Assembly: GCA_030248215.1 (NCBI GenBank)
Contig: JASANG010000938.1
Coordinates: 85,383 to 149,382, forward strand
Direction of reading: 5' to 3'
From: Enoplolaimus lenunculus
Taxonomy: Eukaryota > Nematoda > Enoplea > Enoplida > Thoracostomopsidae
Length of the DNA: 64,000 nt
Below the pieces are notes generated by a model. The model was not told the origin of the DNA and made no database searches. It saw only the letters and a list, made by a program, of their open reading frames with translations. Of this stretch, positions 12,201 to 26,100 are shown piece by piece (within the stretch, counting starts at the first letter, position 1; every line of letters begins with the position of its first letter). The position numbers were made by a program, and so were the translations under genes.

Positions 12201-15200
12201 TATGCGAGTTGTTTTACTAGAGTACTTTTTTCATGTTTAATACTTAAACAAATGTTGTTGGCCATTTCCACTTTGACCCTTCACGAGACTCTCTGATCAG
12301 ATATCATCAGTTTTTAGTCTTAAAAACGAATAAACCATCTGTTTGCGATAAAACTCTTTTTCGAGCGTATGTTTATCACAATTCCACCTTAATGATTAAT
12401 TTATTAAACAATCCGCTGAAAAAGAATACGCCAACGACGTTGGTGCACTCACAGTCTGTTAAACTAAATTTTTTTGCCAAAATGTCTATTGTTCTTGTAG
12501 TATAAATCAAATTCAGCCTTAATAGTTGTAGAGAATTAATTGTGAACCATGCGCGTTTACTATATACAGGTATACATTTAAACGTATTACCTACCAACAT
12601 TAAATGGCAGGTGAAACTATATTAACGGTTAACAATATTAATACAATGACACTTTTTATAGGTTTCTTCTAATTTTTTGGTCTAAACAGAGTTTAAGGGT
12701 TGTGTTATACTCGCTGCGCGCCGCTAATTGAACTTTGCCTATATTTTTGTCTATAACGCATAGCGGCGTCCAGCAGAGCGCTGCATCACCTAGCGCAGTA
12801 AAATATAGCGCAAGCGTTAGTTCGCCGGTGTGACATCAAAGACCCTGATTTAATAGGGTGCCGGCCTCAAAAGACGACTAAACTATTATTTCGCCAAATA
12901 AAATAGAAGAAAACGGTAACGCAATAACTCAATAAAAGACTTGTACATTTGCCTACGTCATAAATTCGAATTGGTGACCGCCGTCCTCGGCGCCCACACT
13001 TTGACCATGAGAAACTATTCATATACTGGTTAAATGGCCCATGTATAGAACAGGGCCAGATCGTTTTCCGGAGGGGCTATAATGGAGTCAGTTTAAGCTT
13101 AGACTAATTTTTCTTCTCAGGCTTAGGCTTAGGCTGAAGAATATGCTTGTACTACTGTTCCGGCCCTGTTATGTATACACGTGCCGGTAAAATGCTAAAT
13201 TTACTTTCGTACCAAAGTTGCAAGACTATTATGAAAACATCGTTATTTGCAGTACATTTTCATTAGTTTTTGTATACTTATTTTTAATAGAAAATATGTC
13301 ACGAAAGACCGTTTCTGTAGTTCACTAATTGTTGTCGTGTTGTTATCGAGAGTTATATTTATAGTTTGACAATCAATATTTACATTTAGTATTAAGCAGC
13401 TAAAATCATGCCAATTCTATCGTACAGACTTAAGCCGACCCATAATTTTTTAATTTGTGCTTTATTAATAGACTCTCATAATTAAGCGTTAATAGATTCA
13501 TCATAAGTAACGTCTCGCCGTTTCATTTATAAGGTTCCAATTTTGTTAACACTTACGAAGATATATTTGTGATGTTTTTGATAACAATAATAATAATAAC
13601 AATAATAATAATAATAATAATAATAATAATTACACTCAAAGTTTTATCCGCTCAAAATGCACTTCGGCGACAAATAACGTAAACCTGTTAAAAGCAAAGC
13701 GATGTCTCGAACGAGTGTTATGTTTCGCTGTGCTCGACTGTATAAGCTTAAGAATATGTTTTTTCTATTCTTCAGAACTCGAAGCATATACATTTGTTAA
13801 GAGTTTGTCTTTATCTTTTAGCGATTTGTACAAATTTTGAGATAAGTTATATGATTAAAGCTGGAATGGTTGATATACGTATTTTGGGCCCCGTCCCAGT
13901 ATTGGTTTGTTTTTACAGTGTTTTCATACAACAGAAACGTGATTGGTCTGCGAAAAGAACACAATATAATACATTGCGCAACATATATAGTATTATTCTT
14001 GCTGGCAGCACTGATAAAAGGCATTTATTTGTGAGACGAACTGTAGGATTTGAAAACGACCACTTGGACATTTGAAATGAGTTCGAATTCCGGTAATCTA
14101 AACATTTGTCGTTCCCTACTGATCCAACCAAACAAAGACAATCTGTACGACATTGGAAAATACATTCATTGAAGTTCACTGTTTTATTAAATATAATTTT
14201 TTTCTGCTTCTAGCTTTTCGCCTATTAATATTGCGATAATAAACAATCGATACTCTGGAGATTCGTGGTTTGTGAAAGTTGATGAAAAAAAACTTTTTTT
14301 GCATTTAAAACATCGTCGTGTGTTCTAAACAAATGCTACGTCAATGTATCTGGAACGGACAAACCATATAAATTACAGGGAAATTCATTTTGTTTTTATT
14401 TTGTTCACATCTCAGCAGGACTCGTGCAACTTTTCGATGAAGTTGGAATTTGTAGCACTTCGGTTCGTCATTAGTTGCATTGGATTAAAATCAATCTGCT
14501 GTACGCTGGTTGAAACCGAGATCGCTCTAGCGCCGATACAAGTAGGTCGGGCAACATCGAATGATTTAGGTTCAACATTCTAGTCCACGCTTGTACAAAC
14601 TCTTATAATACTTTGAAACTTTGAAAAGCAATTTTACCACGACATAAAAGGTAGGATGCATTGAAATGGATTGCTTGAAAATTATATTTTTTATCGTTAA
14701 ATCATACCTACCTCATTTTTTACCTAAACCTTAACCTTAGCAGTTTAAGCTGTTATATGTCGGATCAGACCCGCAAAAACAAACTTAAATATTAACACAG
14801 GTGATGTAAACCACGTTCAATGATGGCGAAAACTTAAAATTTTAGTGAAACTTTTTTGCGTCTTAAACGGAACACTTAAGCAGAACTCAACTTTACGCCG
14901 AATTTTACAGTTGTATGTTTTAAGCTGCCGAAATCGAAACTCATTTTTATGTCAACAAGAAAAATTGGCGAATTTTTGAAATTTAAAAGCCAACGTTTGT
15001 TTGAAATTTAAAAATTTATCAGTTTGCCATTAGCAGAAAATTAATTGTCCTGCGAATCAGATTTTGAACGTCGCTTTGAAACGCAATTCGGGGAAGTGTG
15101 TGTGTTTATAGTATTTCAAGAATTTGTTCAATTGAACAGATGAGACTTCGCCGCTTTCTTGGGTCATGTGTTTTGAGTTATATGGGTTATGGTATCTAAA

Positions 15201-17082
15201 AGCCGTGGTTCATGTCGGGTCACGGTTCGCACATCTTGACTCATTCAAGGTTCAACCGGAATTCCTGTTCCGGTCGGAATTCGTCCAAAAATTCAATTCC
15301 TGTTCTCGTTCGTTCATGTCGGGTCACGGTTCGCACATCTTGACTCATTCAAGGTTCAACCGGAATTCCAGTTCCGGCCGGAATTCGTGCAAAAGTTCAA
15401 TTCCTGTTCTGGTTCCTATTCCTGCATTGCGATAAACTGAAATAAAACGAAAAAACGTTGGTTATGCACTCAACAAAAGTGGTGTCTCCACTGGGTTTTT
15501 AATTTAAAAAACCAATTTCGCTGGCTTCAACGATTAGATTTAATTCAAGTTCAGTGCTTTCAGCTAAGATAATAATATATTGTTTTCATTTTAGCGATAT
15601 GATAGTGCTTGATTTGCCTTCATAAACAAAAGTTTATCTCTACAAAGTGAAGCTTTTCACGCGTTTATGAACTATAGCGAAAGTTCAGTCATGTGTTTTA
15701 TTTGCTTGTTTATGCTCAAGTTTAGCAAAATACAAACTTCCAATTTGAACTACTATACGATTAAGTTATACTTCGTAATGATCGAGTTAACGAGTTTACC
15801 CGCTGGTATAAACGTGGACCAGGCAAACAAATTTGGGCAAAGAAATTTTGACTTGGGTACACTAATGGTTAACATGGGTGGAATATGGTGTCGCGAATAA
15901 TTCTATAGTAGTTCTGTTTTGAAAACTAACATTAAGAAACACACGAACATATATACATATATATTTACGAAAAATATTTCAGTTGTCTTAGTATATGCGC
16001 TGTGACATTTCAATGCCTTTGAAGTTTAGGTTCAAAATCGTGTTTAAAGGTTTAAACCTTCACAGATTACTGTAGTATAAATTTAGATAAAAGAATCTAC
16101 GGCATTCGTGTGGACCGTTAGCTGAAATGTTGATAGTTGCGTCTCGTGACTGTGTACTATTGTGCGCCTGGTTCAATCTTTGTTGAAAACATCAGTACAA
16201 GATTAATCATTTTATAGCTCGAAAAGCATGACGGTGCCTGACAGTATTGTTACAAATTCTGTCTTTTAGGTGTGTTAGAACATTTGCTTGTTTTTCATTA
16301 GATTTTCTATATATATTTATATATATATTGTAAATATATTTTATATATATTTAATGTAAATATTATATAACAAATTTCACCTGGTTTTACAGTTTGAATG
16401 TTTTTCGCTATGGGTTTCTATTTTGCAACTGCTAATTTGAATGATAACAATAATTTGCTATATTTAATCAAGTTTACAGTTTTAACTTTTTCAGTTCAAA
16501 ATACTTTTCTGGTAAACGTCGAATGGCCAACCATCAGGGTGCAACGGGAGGTGAAAAATAGCGGAGCCTGAGGTCACCGAAACTTGCCGGAGCCTGAGCC
16601 GGAGACGGAGGTGAGGCGAAATTATATACTAAAAATGATGGTTAATTGATTAATTTTAGCCAATATCTGCAATATGTTGCTAAGTTATTTGGTTTTACGT
16701 TAATTTTCTGGAAAGGTTCGGAAATTCTTTTATGAAAATTGTGACAAAAGTAAAGCGAAACACACTAAACAGATAAATTTGGCTAAATTCTGCAAAATTT
16801 TTACTACCAAAATTGCCGGAACCTCCGGCAAAAATTCTGCCGGAGCCGGAGGCCGATTTTATGCCGGAGACGGAGGCAGACCTCCGGTTGCACCCTGCCA
16901 ACCACCAATAAACAGTGTAAAATGACACTTACCTGACTTCAACAGGAGACGCTGTAACTTGTTTGTCAGCTTCCATAAAAAAGCATCGAATTTTGAACGC
17001 GCGATCAACTTTAGTAATGAACGTTGAATGAAACGATATTACAATCGTTGTTTCGTAAAACATACCGGGTGGATTTGTCTAA

Positions 17083-17118
<36 letters not shown>

Positions 17119-20100
17119 CAGTCGTCCATTTGAGATAGCAAACCGTGTCGTTCAAGATTCAAAAGGAGCTATTTTCAAAACCAAACAGTAGCTTATACTT
17201 TCGAACAAAACTAGCGCCATTGAAGATTTCTCGGTGTGGTGGTTTTCTAGATTTGCACCAACCCCCCCCCTTCCACAAAAATGACACTTCCAATATTGTC
17301 CATTTTAGCCCGAGAGGCGAACCCGCTGGATAAAAAAACTGAAATTGGACTAACATTTTACTATAAATCCGAACGAAACATAACACATTTGTTGTTATTT
17401 TGCCTTCAAAATTGCTGACGACATGTTGTTATTTTGCCTTCAAAATTGCTGACGACATTAAGTACATTTTATACAAATGAAATACATTTATAATCCGGAT
17501 TGCAATTAATATAGTATAGTCACGATACAGATGTTTAATCTCGCGTGCAGGGCCGGTGCAGCCACCCCCCATACCCTTCATTTGGGGGGTCCACCTCTAA
17601 AGGACCCCCTCCGTGACCGGTTGAAACAAAAACCGCTTAAGTTTTAAAATGCGTCTGGCTTCTCGCTCGCTTCGCTCGCGAGTTTGGGGCCCCCACCCGG
17701 GAATTTGGTGACAGTCCATACTCCTGCGTGCTCCGGCACTGCTCGCATGGCTCCAGGGAATTCAATTCCTTGACTCCCTAGATGTAAGCGTTTTGTGCAC
17801 GAATGCTAGATGCAATTATTGCATTCAGAGCAGAATATGCATTTAGATACCGTACCTGTCTACCTCGCTGCAATCCGCATGTATTGCTTCGAACCGTAAA
17901 ACTGATCGCCGATGATGTTCCTGATCCAGGTTTATTGCAAACGCGATCATCAGCGCGTCCTTTGACAAACACACGTCCTTGAAATGGATTTCGAGACCGT
18001 GCTTGTATGTGAATTCCGTCTTCTTTGCACGAAATCGTCAAACCATTTGAGCCTGATGCGTTTGTTGGATTTTTTTCTGAAAAGTATACTATTATATGAA
18101 TGATACCATTTCGATTAATCCAAGAGTTTCCAGCGGTTGAAACTATTTTGTTTGAGTAGTGAAATTTTGCAGTTTTAAAGTGAGTTTGGTAGCAAATTTT
18201 TCAATATTTTAAAAGTATCCGATTACGCCGGCAGTGCAAACGTTTTCGAGTCGCGTTGTCTCGCCATAGTTGTCACCGTTTTCGCTGGAAAATGAACTGC
18301 GAGTTTCAGATGAAATATTCGCATTCTGCATGGCAAATGCCGCCGGCGGAATGCATTTTGCAACGATGAACAGTTGGAATGATTCCTAGAACTGCATACT
18401 AGAGTTGCCGGCGATAAGATAATTTACAAAAATGAGTGCCTACAAGAGCGTCTACATTAAATTATGTCTAAGGGGGTTCACTAAATAATTTTGGAGCTCT
18501 CCTTCAATTGCAATTCAAGATTGTTTACATTTAGACCGAATCTATTTGGCGTACACCAGCCAAATTTGGTGGGGGGGCACGGCCCCACAGTGTCATCCGT
18601 AGGGACGACCTTGATAGCCTATACAAAGAACATGGTGGCAAGCTTGCAGCCGTCCCGGAAATTAGTTAGCTTGCTGGCGGCATTTCAATCTATATGGCTA
18701 ATGATAGCGGATAAGCATGAATTCATGAATTAAAAAAGGTTTGTTCAAGTAGTTTCATGTAGTCTGGTATTGTTTAATAGTCAAGAAGTATCCATTGTTA
18801 GATTTTGGGACCTCTACCCAACAGGACCCAGCCTTTGGCTTTGGTGGGCGGTGTCGCAGTTCTGGTATAAAACCCCAGTCTTGCCAGGGATGCGGAAACG
18901 ATTTTTTTCTAGCGAGTTCAAATTAAGCAAAGTCACAGTGAGAAAAACAGCACCTTCCGAGGCTTGGTTCTCGAGCGATTCAGTGATGAATCGTGTCATG
19001 TATTTGCAAGCAAGGGGTAAAATGGCGATGTGTAGCGCAGAAGGTCTTGCGAGCGAAGCGAGCAAGAAACTTGTTTATGTTTTTCGATAACTGTTTTGAA
19101 TTCCAACACGAAACTTTAGTTTCGGCACATTTTTATGGATATTAGTAAGGTCGCATAGTATGGGAGGGAAAGAAGAACATATTTCCTATTGAAATTTTCA
19201 CAGGAACAAGTAAAAATACTTATTCTGGCTTACAAATAACTTTCTGGATACAAGATGTCAAAAAAGCTTGTTAACATGAGATCGCACCCACTAGAATGAA
19301 AAACCCTGGCTACAGCCCTGATGTCAGCGACGCATTTCAATTTCTCTATTGGAGTCGGCAGACGTTCCAGATACCCCTGTTCCCGAGTGACTGAGTCTTA
19401 CTTTTATTTTATTAAACGTTCTTTTTTTGTTCCACTGTTCTAGTTGCTCAAGTATCCAAGAGTTAAACGCAATGGTTGTAATTTTTGAAATGATACAATC
19501 CCGAACACTGGTTAAACACGAATGCAATTTCAAAACTGGGCTTGAAAACTTGACGAAAAAATGCACTGCGTCTAGGGTCCATATTCTCGAATGTGTATAG
19601 CAACTATCATCAGTTAGTAATACATTTTCACACTGGCTAACTATTGCAAATTCTGAACTCAAAATCGGTACAACAGTAGAGCAAATCAATTTCAAAAAAT
19701 GTAGCAAATTTGAGTTTCAGCATTCACTGGTTCGAAAGTTACAAGACCTATCAGCAACTGATGATAGGTCCACACACATTTGAAAATATGTGTCTAGGAT
19801 TCACGGAATAGCAACAACTTTACTTGTTTGTTTGTTTTGGTTATAATTTGCATTTATTTGAAGATATCGACTCTAACGAAGCCAATACAGGTCGCGTACG
19901 CGGCAAGAACTCTTACACCCCCATTTTGTTTCCAGGTATACGCGCAACCAATCCAGAAGAATAACCAGAGGTTGTTTCCTTTTCGTAAAAGGAATTTTGG
20001 TACAAAAACACGGGTGTAGCCAGTATCTCAGTTAGACTAGGGGTATAACCAAATTTAAAACCATTTGTATGAGCGAAGGTAACGAGCGAGAAAATGCTTT

Positions 20101-23100
20101 TTCTGCCACACGGTCCAACGAGTTGGTTACATTTTAAAGCCTGTACTTTTTTTGGTACCAGAAATTCCCAATATTTTCCATTATACATCTATCGTATACG
20201 CTCCTGTACAGCATGTCATGGGCACACGTGAAGCTTCGCATCCTGGTTTTATACTTATACATTTGGTTATGAAAACCAGAGCTTTTGAAAAATATTAGCT
20301 TGTTATCACTCAAAATAATATTTTTGATATTTAAGAAAAAATTTCGTACATTTAAGAAATATAATTAGCAAGGTACACTTGAAAAGTATTTCTGTTTAAC
20401 AGGAAACTTTTGAAAAAAGCTTTGAAATAAAGTCTGAAAATAAACGTTTTCCGCAGTTATTTTTAGAAAAATTGTCTTAAATATCAGAAAACTTTTCAGA
20501 TTTGCCACAGAAAATACTTTTCTGAATGAATCCAGAAATATTTTTTTGTGTGTAATTTGTTAACGTAATGACTAGCAACAGTTGGTGCAGCGAATGCTGG
20601 CCTGCGTAGATATATTTGTGTTTGCTAGCGCAATAATCTGTAAGATAGTTTGAATCTGACATTGAAACAAAACAAAAAAGATCGGTTAAGAGTGCAAAAT
20701 TTGTATTAATCATTTTAAAAAATATGCTGCGTATAATTTTTCAATCGGCTTGTACCTTGCAAACTAAGTATAAATTGTAAGTTTGGTACATGCCTGTGGT
20801 CAACTCACAATATAAGGTTCCAAAAACATTATAACAGAAGCGAGCGAGAATTGAACATAAAACTTGCATTGCAAGACTAAAAGCTTTGTAACGGGGTCAT
20901 TTTTCCAAACGGCATAAAGTTGTTGAGCCAACACTCAAAATGTTTCTGATATTTAAGAAATAATTTCTTACATTTAAAAAATATAATTAGTAAGGTGCAC
21001 TTTAAAAGCATTTCTGTTATAACAGAAAAGTTATTAAAAAAGCTTTCAAGTTTGAAAATACAATCGTTTTCCAGTTATTTTTAAATAAATTGTCTTAAAT
21101 ATCACAAAAACTTTTCAGATTTGCCACAGAAAATACTTTCCTCAATAAACTCAGAAATACTTTTTTGTGTGAACGGCAACATTTTGTGACAAAAAATGAA
21201 GTTTCCTAAAAATGTGAATATTCTAAATATATAACAAAACGCATTTTTTTGAATGATAGCAAAGTGATTATTACCTAAAATACTTTTGCAAACTTCGGTC
21301 ACTAGAGAATTTTGAAGTTCCTGTTGCAAATCAGTGAAACGATCAACCATAAATACGTGATTTTGTACACCGCCGGCAATTGCAAGCAATTCTTTTTCCG
21401 AAATATCAGGCGTGATTGCTACCGTGAACAGAGTCATACCAGCGTTGCGTGCTGCGTTCGAAGGTCTAAAACATTAACACTGTTCCATTTACACTGTAAA
21501 TTTTTAACTCCGAATGAGTTGAATTAACTCAGTCTGAACTAATCGGAATTTGCAGCGTATGTTTGCTCTTAAGTTCAAACTTTCGGAATGGTTACAAGGC
21601 AACGAACGTCTTACTGGTGCACCTGTATAAGAGTAGTGGTTTTGAGGAATGCAAAGGTTGCTGGACGTATAATTCATAAACAAGGTGTATTTGTATACGT
21701 TGAATACTGCAAAAAAATGGTGAATCAAATTGACGATCTTCGAAATAGGTTCTACGGGACTACACAAAACTGAGTCAAATTCGACTCCGCCAGAGTCAAA
21801 CTTGCGACCTGGTGAGTCGAATTTGATTCTAGCGGATTCGAATTTGAGTCAGTTTATGTACTCCCGTAGGGCCTACTTCGGAGACAGTCAATTTGACTCG
21901 CAATTTGTTTGCAGTGTAGAGTTATTTTCGCAAGTACTGAATACGCAGTGCCGTAGCTAGGGTATCCTAGTCACCGTTAATATCGTAAGTTCATCGCCTA
22001 GCGTCCGTAGTGTTTAACATTACGGGCTGATAAAAGTGAAATATTGATAATTACCACAGGTTGGGGAGGGGCAGAACGGTGCCTGAACCGATACGTACTA
22101 TAAGGTTACCGTTCAAACTTACTGTTCGACTTCGTCTTGCGATGTGCCATCAGTGATCACAACACCAATAAGTTGCGCTGCGGGTCGACGACCTTTTGAC
22201 GAACTCAGTTCGTTGTTTACCATATATCTGATAGCCTTGCCAGTATGAGTTGCTCCTGATGATCAATCATATTTTATAGGCGCATATCAAATATGTTCAT
22301 TTGGGAAAGGTTTCGGCAACCAAAAAACTTACAGTAACGGTTGAGTTTTGAAAAATTCGCGAGCGAAGCGAGCAGAAGCTTGTATGCACATGGGAACAAT
22401 ATAATTATTTGGAAGAACAGACTAATTTGCATCCAATTGTTAAAGCTTAGGCTTAATAGGACACTGTTCGGTGAGGGTTGTTGATCGTGGAATGTCGCAA
22501 ATTCCGATAATATATACACACTAAGTTGCTTATTGTCAATTGCGGAAACACATAAACTTCTCACGGCGCTTCATGATCATTGGATACCCAAATTTGAATA
22601 TTTGATAAATTTGATTTTTTAAGGTCCTAAAGTCTACACCACTGTGGACCCAAAAAATTGTTTTGTTAAAAAGTTATCCAAGATATACATCGTTGAACGC
22701 AGCATGTGCCGCTGAGTTGAACGGTGGCAAATTTTTGACAATCAGACGTCTGGCGGGCGAGTCGTGGTCAAATATCTGGTTTGGTGCGCTTCCAACGCTT
22801 TGGGACGGCGCCAAATCACTTATTTTGACCATAACTTGTCAGCCGATATTTGATAGTGAAAAATGTAACACCATTCGATACAGCTTGGCATGTTGCGGCG
22901 AACGGTATAAAATTTATTTAACTTTTGGACTAAAAAATTTTTTGAATCCCAAGGGGCACGTTTCTTTACCTTCTAAATATACAATTCGACTAACTGCTTG
23001 AGTTACTGCACCAGTGCTACTGTGTTGATTCAGGCTAAATTCTGTTTGTGGTTCGTCTGAATACTGTACAATTCCGACCTGAAAATAGTACTATAAAATC

Positions 23101-26100
23101 AGTTTTACCGTCATAAATTTGGTTCGAATCGTTTAATATTCCATACATTTTTAATATCGGGCTTGTTTATATTCAGGAGCCGGATGCGAAGAGAAACTCA
23201 GACTCCGCGGGTCCTGAGCCCCGTCTCTCTCTCATCCCTGTACAAGAGTCGCTTTGTACGACTAAGTTATATACAAAAGAAGTAAATAGCAAATATGGTC
23301 GGGTATTGGTTAATTTAAGTGGTTCATAGTAATAACACTTCGGTCCATGTAAAGATCAGGGTCGGAACGTTTTTTGCGATACTGCAACTTTCGACAATTT
23401 TCCTTAATCTCTCGTGAAATTTTAGCATTCGATCAGCTGAAGTCTTTGCGACTTTCTCGAAATGCACTTCACGTAAGAAGTTTTATGGAAATATTGTATG
23501 CGTTAAAGATTCAATGTAAAATTTGAACCGAGAAACGGAACTGAAATTTTAAGCCTAATCGCTATTTTAAAACATTCATGGAAAAAATAAGCAACGTTTA
23601 CCTGAAGCGCATCAGGTCCAATTTCAAAGCTCGATATTACGTTGGACACAAACCGTTTAATTTTATCAAAGTCGTCACCGATTGATGATGAGCCGTCGAG
23701 AATGAAAATGATGTCTGTCGGCACGTCTTTGAGTTCACATTTAACGTTGCCAGTTTGATCTGTAGGTAAACTTCCGTCTAGAATTATAAACTAAATAACG
23801 TGATATATACATAGCGAATTGAATACTATGTTTGCAGCAGTGAGTCGAATTTGACTCAGTTTGTGTAGTCCGGAAAAGCCTATTGCGAAGATAGTCAATT
23901 TGATTCACCATTTTTTTTTGCAGTGCGGCCGCGTGTTGTTTAAGCATCTACGAACTCAAAAGCATTAACGCATGATTTATATGCAGACAGACTGGAATAT
24001 CTACCGGAGCTATTTTACGAATATGTTTTCTACCTGTCGTTGAAATACTAAACGGCTGCAGCCGTTGTGTATTAATAAATATATTGTGGATGTTAAGAGG
24101 AAATTTGCATCATTGGCCACAAGAGTTTAGCTGCTATGTGTGGACGGTATATAAACCAGCATTTTGAAGCAGATAATGTAGCGTGCAAAAGAAACTATTA
24201 AAAGTTCAACGTGTAAATTTCTTATTTGACTATCTCTATATGGATAACTGTCACATTTTGTTATTTAAACTAACTTTGATCAGAAACAGTTTGTAATGAT
24301 GTTGATTATCCTAGGCAGGGCTGTATTAATAGTGTTTGCTTAACTTTTAGAATTTAAGCAAGCAGAAACTTTGAACTGTTTACGACATCCTATTTTGTTT
24401 TCATACCTACTGTAGTGACCCGAATAAGAGGGAGTGACTGATATTTACTTGGTCTCTCCAGAGGGTACACCTGTCATTCGGTTATGGATCATGGTTTATT
24501 TTTATCCCACGCTCCGCCACCATTCGAGTCTGACATTTATCTGGTACGGCAATTATTCATTGAATTAAACGTTTATTTGTCTTGTATAAAAAACTTGAGC
24601 CATAATGCAAGGTTGTACTTAGGAATGTACTGTCAAAACTTAAGTATGCTTTGAAGTTTCGAATCAACTTTATTTGGGCCAAGAGCTATTTATGCTCTAC
24701 AATTGGGGAAAATTGATGCATATGGACTCTAATTAGGGCTTAGTTACTCTATCCGCTTACGGACTCTTATTAGGGATACGGACTCCTATTGATTGGGACT
24801 CAAAATGGGGACCCCCCTCTTATTACACCCCTCTTCTTTGGCTCACTAGTGTACGTCAATCGCGAATCCAAAAATTATTGACGTCGGTGGGGCCGATATT
24901 TAATAGCGAAAGTTCGCGAGCAAAGCCAACGGAAAGCCTAAACACACTTTTAGTGCTACAAATGTCAATATGAAATTTCAGTTTTGACCCCTGTTAGAGG
25001 TCTAAGCCTAGCTGGTTCTCCTTGAATCCGCCAGTAAAACCATACATATTTGCTTAAAATAATGTCGACCTTTTAAAACCGATATTTCATTCATTAAGAA
25101 ACAAGAAAGCGGATGTTTCGTTGATATAAATGTTAATTTTGCCGTTAATGGAAATTTTTAAAAATAACCAGTGACGCAAGAAATCGATTAAGAAGAGTTG
25201 TGCTCGAGGCAGTGGCAAGCATGACAACAGTATTTTGTGATGCGACTTCGAAACCCTACCGTATAGTAAGTACAGTTCGCGTAGTCTTGAGCAAAGGTTT
25301 TGTTGTTCAGTTACATAATCTTTAGGCTAACGTAAATAGCGAGTTTACGTAATACTGATCTTATTCGAAGCGATTAACTGTACAGAAAAGCCTATAGTTG
25401 CGCTTGTGATTGTCCGTGCCTTGTTCTTAGTTTGCTTCGTATCAGGCTGGGTGTAACGGGAAATGAAAAATACCGGAGCCGGAGGTCAACAAACTTGCCG
25501 GAGCCGAAGGTCAAAATACTTGCCGGAGGTGAGGCGAAATTAGGTAGTTAAGATAATGTTTTATGTGTTAATTTTAGCAACTGTCTGTAATGTGTTTATT
25601 AAATCGTTTGGTTTTACGCTTATCTTTTTGCGAAATGTCGGCAATTATTTCTTCAAAATAGTGCAAAAGTTTACAACAAAACGCGCAAAACAGATAAATT
25701 TCGTAAAACTATATCAAATTTGACTATCAAAATTGCCGGAACTTCCAGCAAAAATTGTACCGGAGCCAGAACTGGGAGTCGATTTTCTGCCGAAGCCGGA
25801 GCCGGAGGCAAATCTCCAGTTGTACTCTGTTTCGTATAGTTTTTTTAACAAATTGAGCGATCGAGAAACGAAGATCCCGTTACTTTGTGGCATTTACATT
25901 CAAGGACCTGTTATCATTATTCATGAAGCTGTTATTCTCTGGGCTCTGGCTCGTATGCAACAGTTTACGACAGCTAAATGAGGTCCGACGACTGCTGCGG
26001 TTTTATCCATGTCTTACAGTTTTTGGTTTTATTTCCGATTTCGAAGCATATTTTTGAACATTTGGAACCATTAAACCTATCGGTGATTGATATGATTGTA

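Larger units (their letters stand above)
12000..16530. other. Intron 8 interior of the vWA-ZP gene, mostly unassigned
   Basis: Apart from the elements listed (12703-12800, 13036-13185, 13581-13630, 15208-15415), nothing coding was recognised. The open frames here have no splice context or family features. Confidence 0.5.

Noticed and set aside
22663-23001. 112-codon plus-strand frame
   Set aside because: It overlaps exon 4 of the vWA-ZP gene in antisense, and its left part has no coding features.
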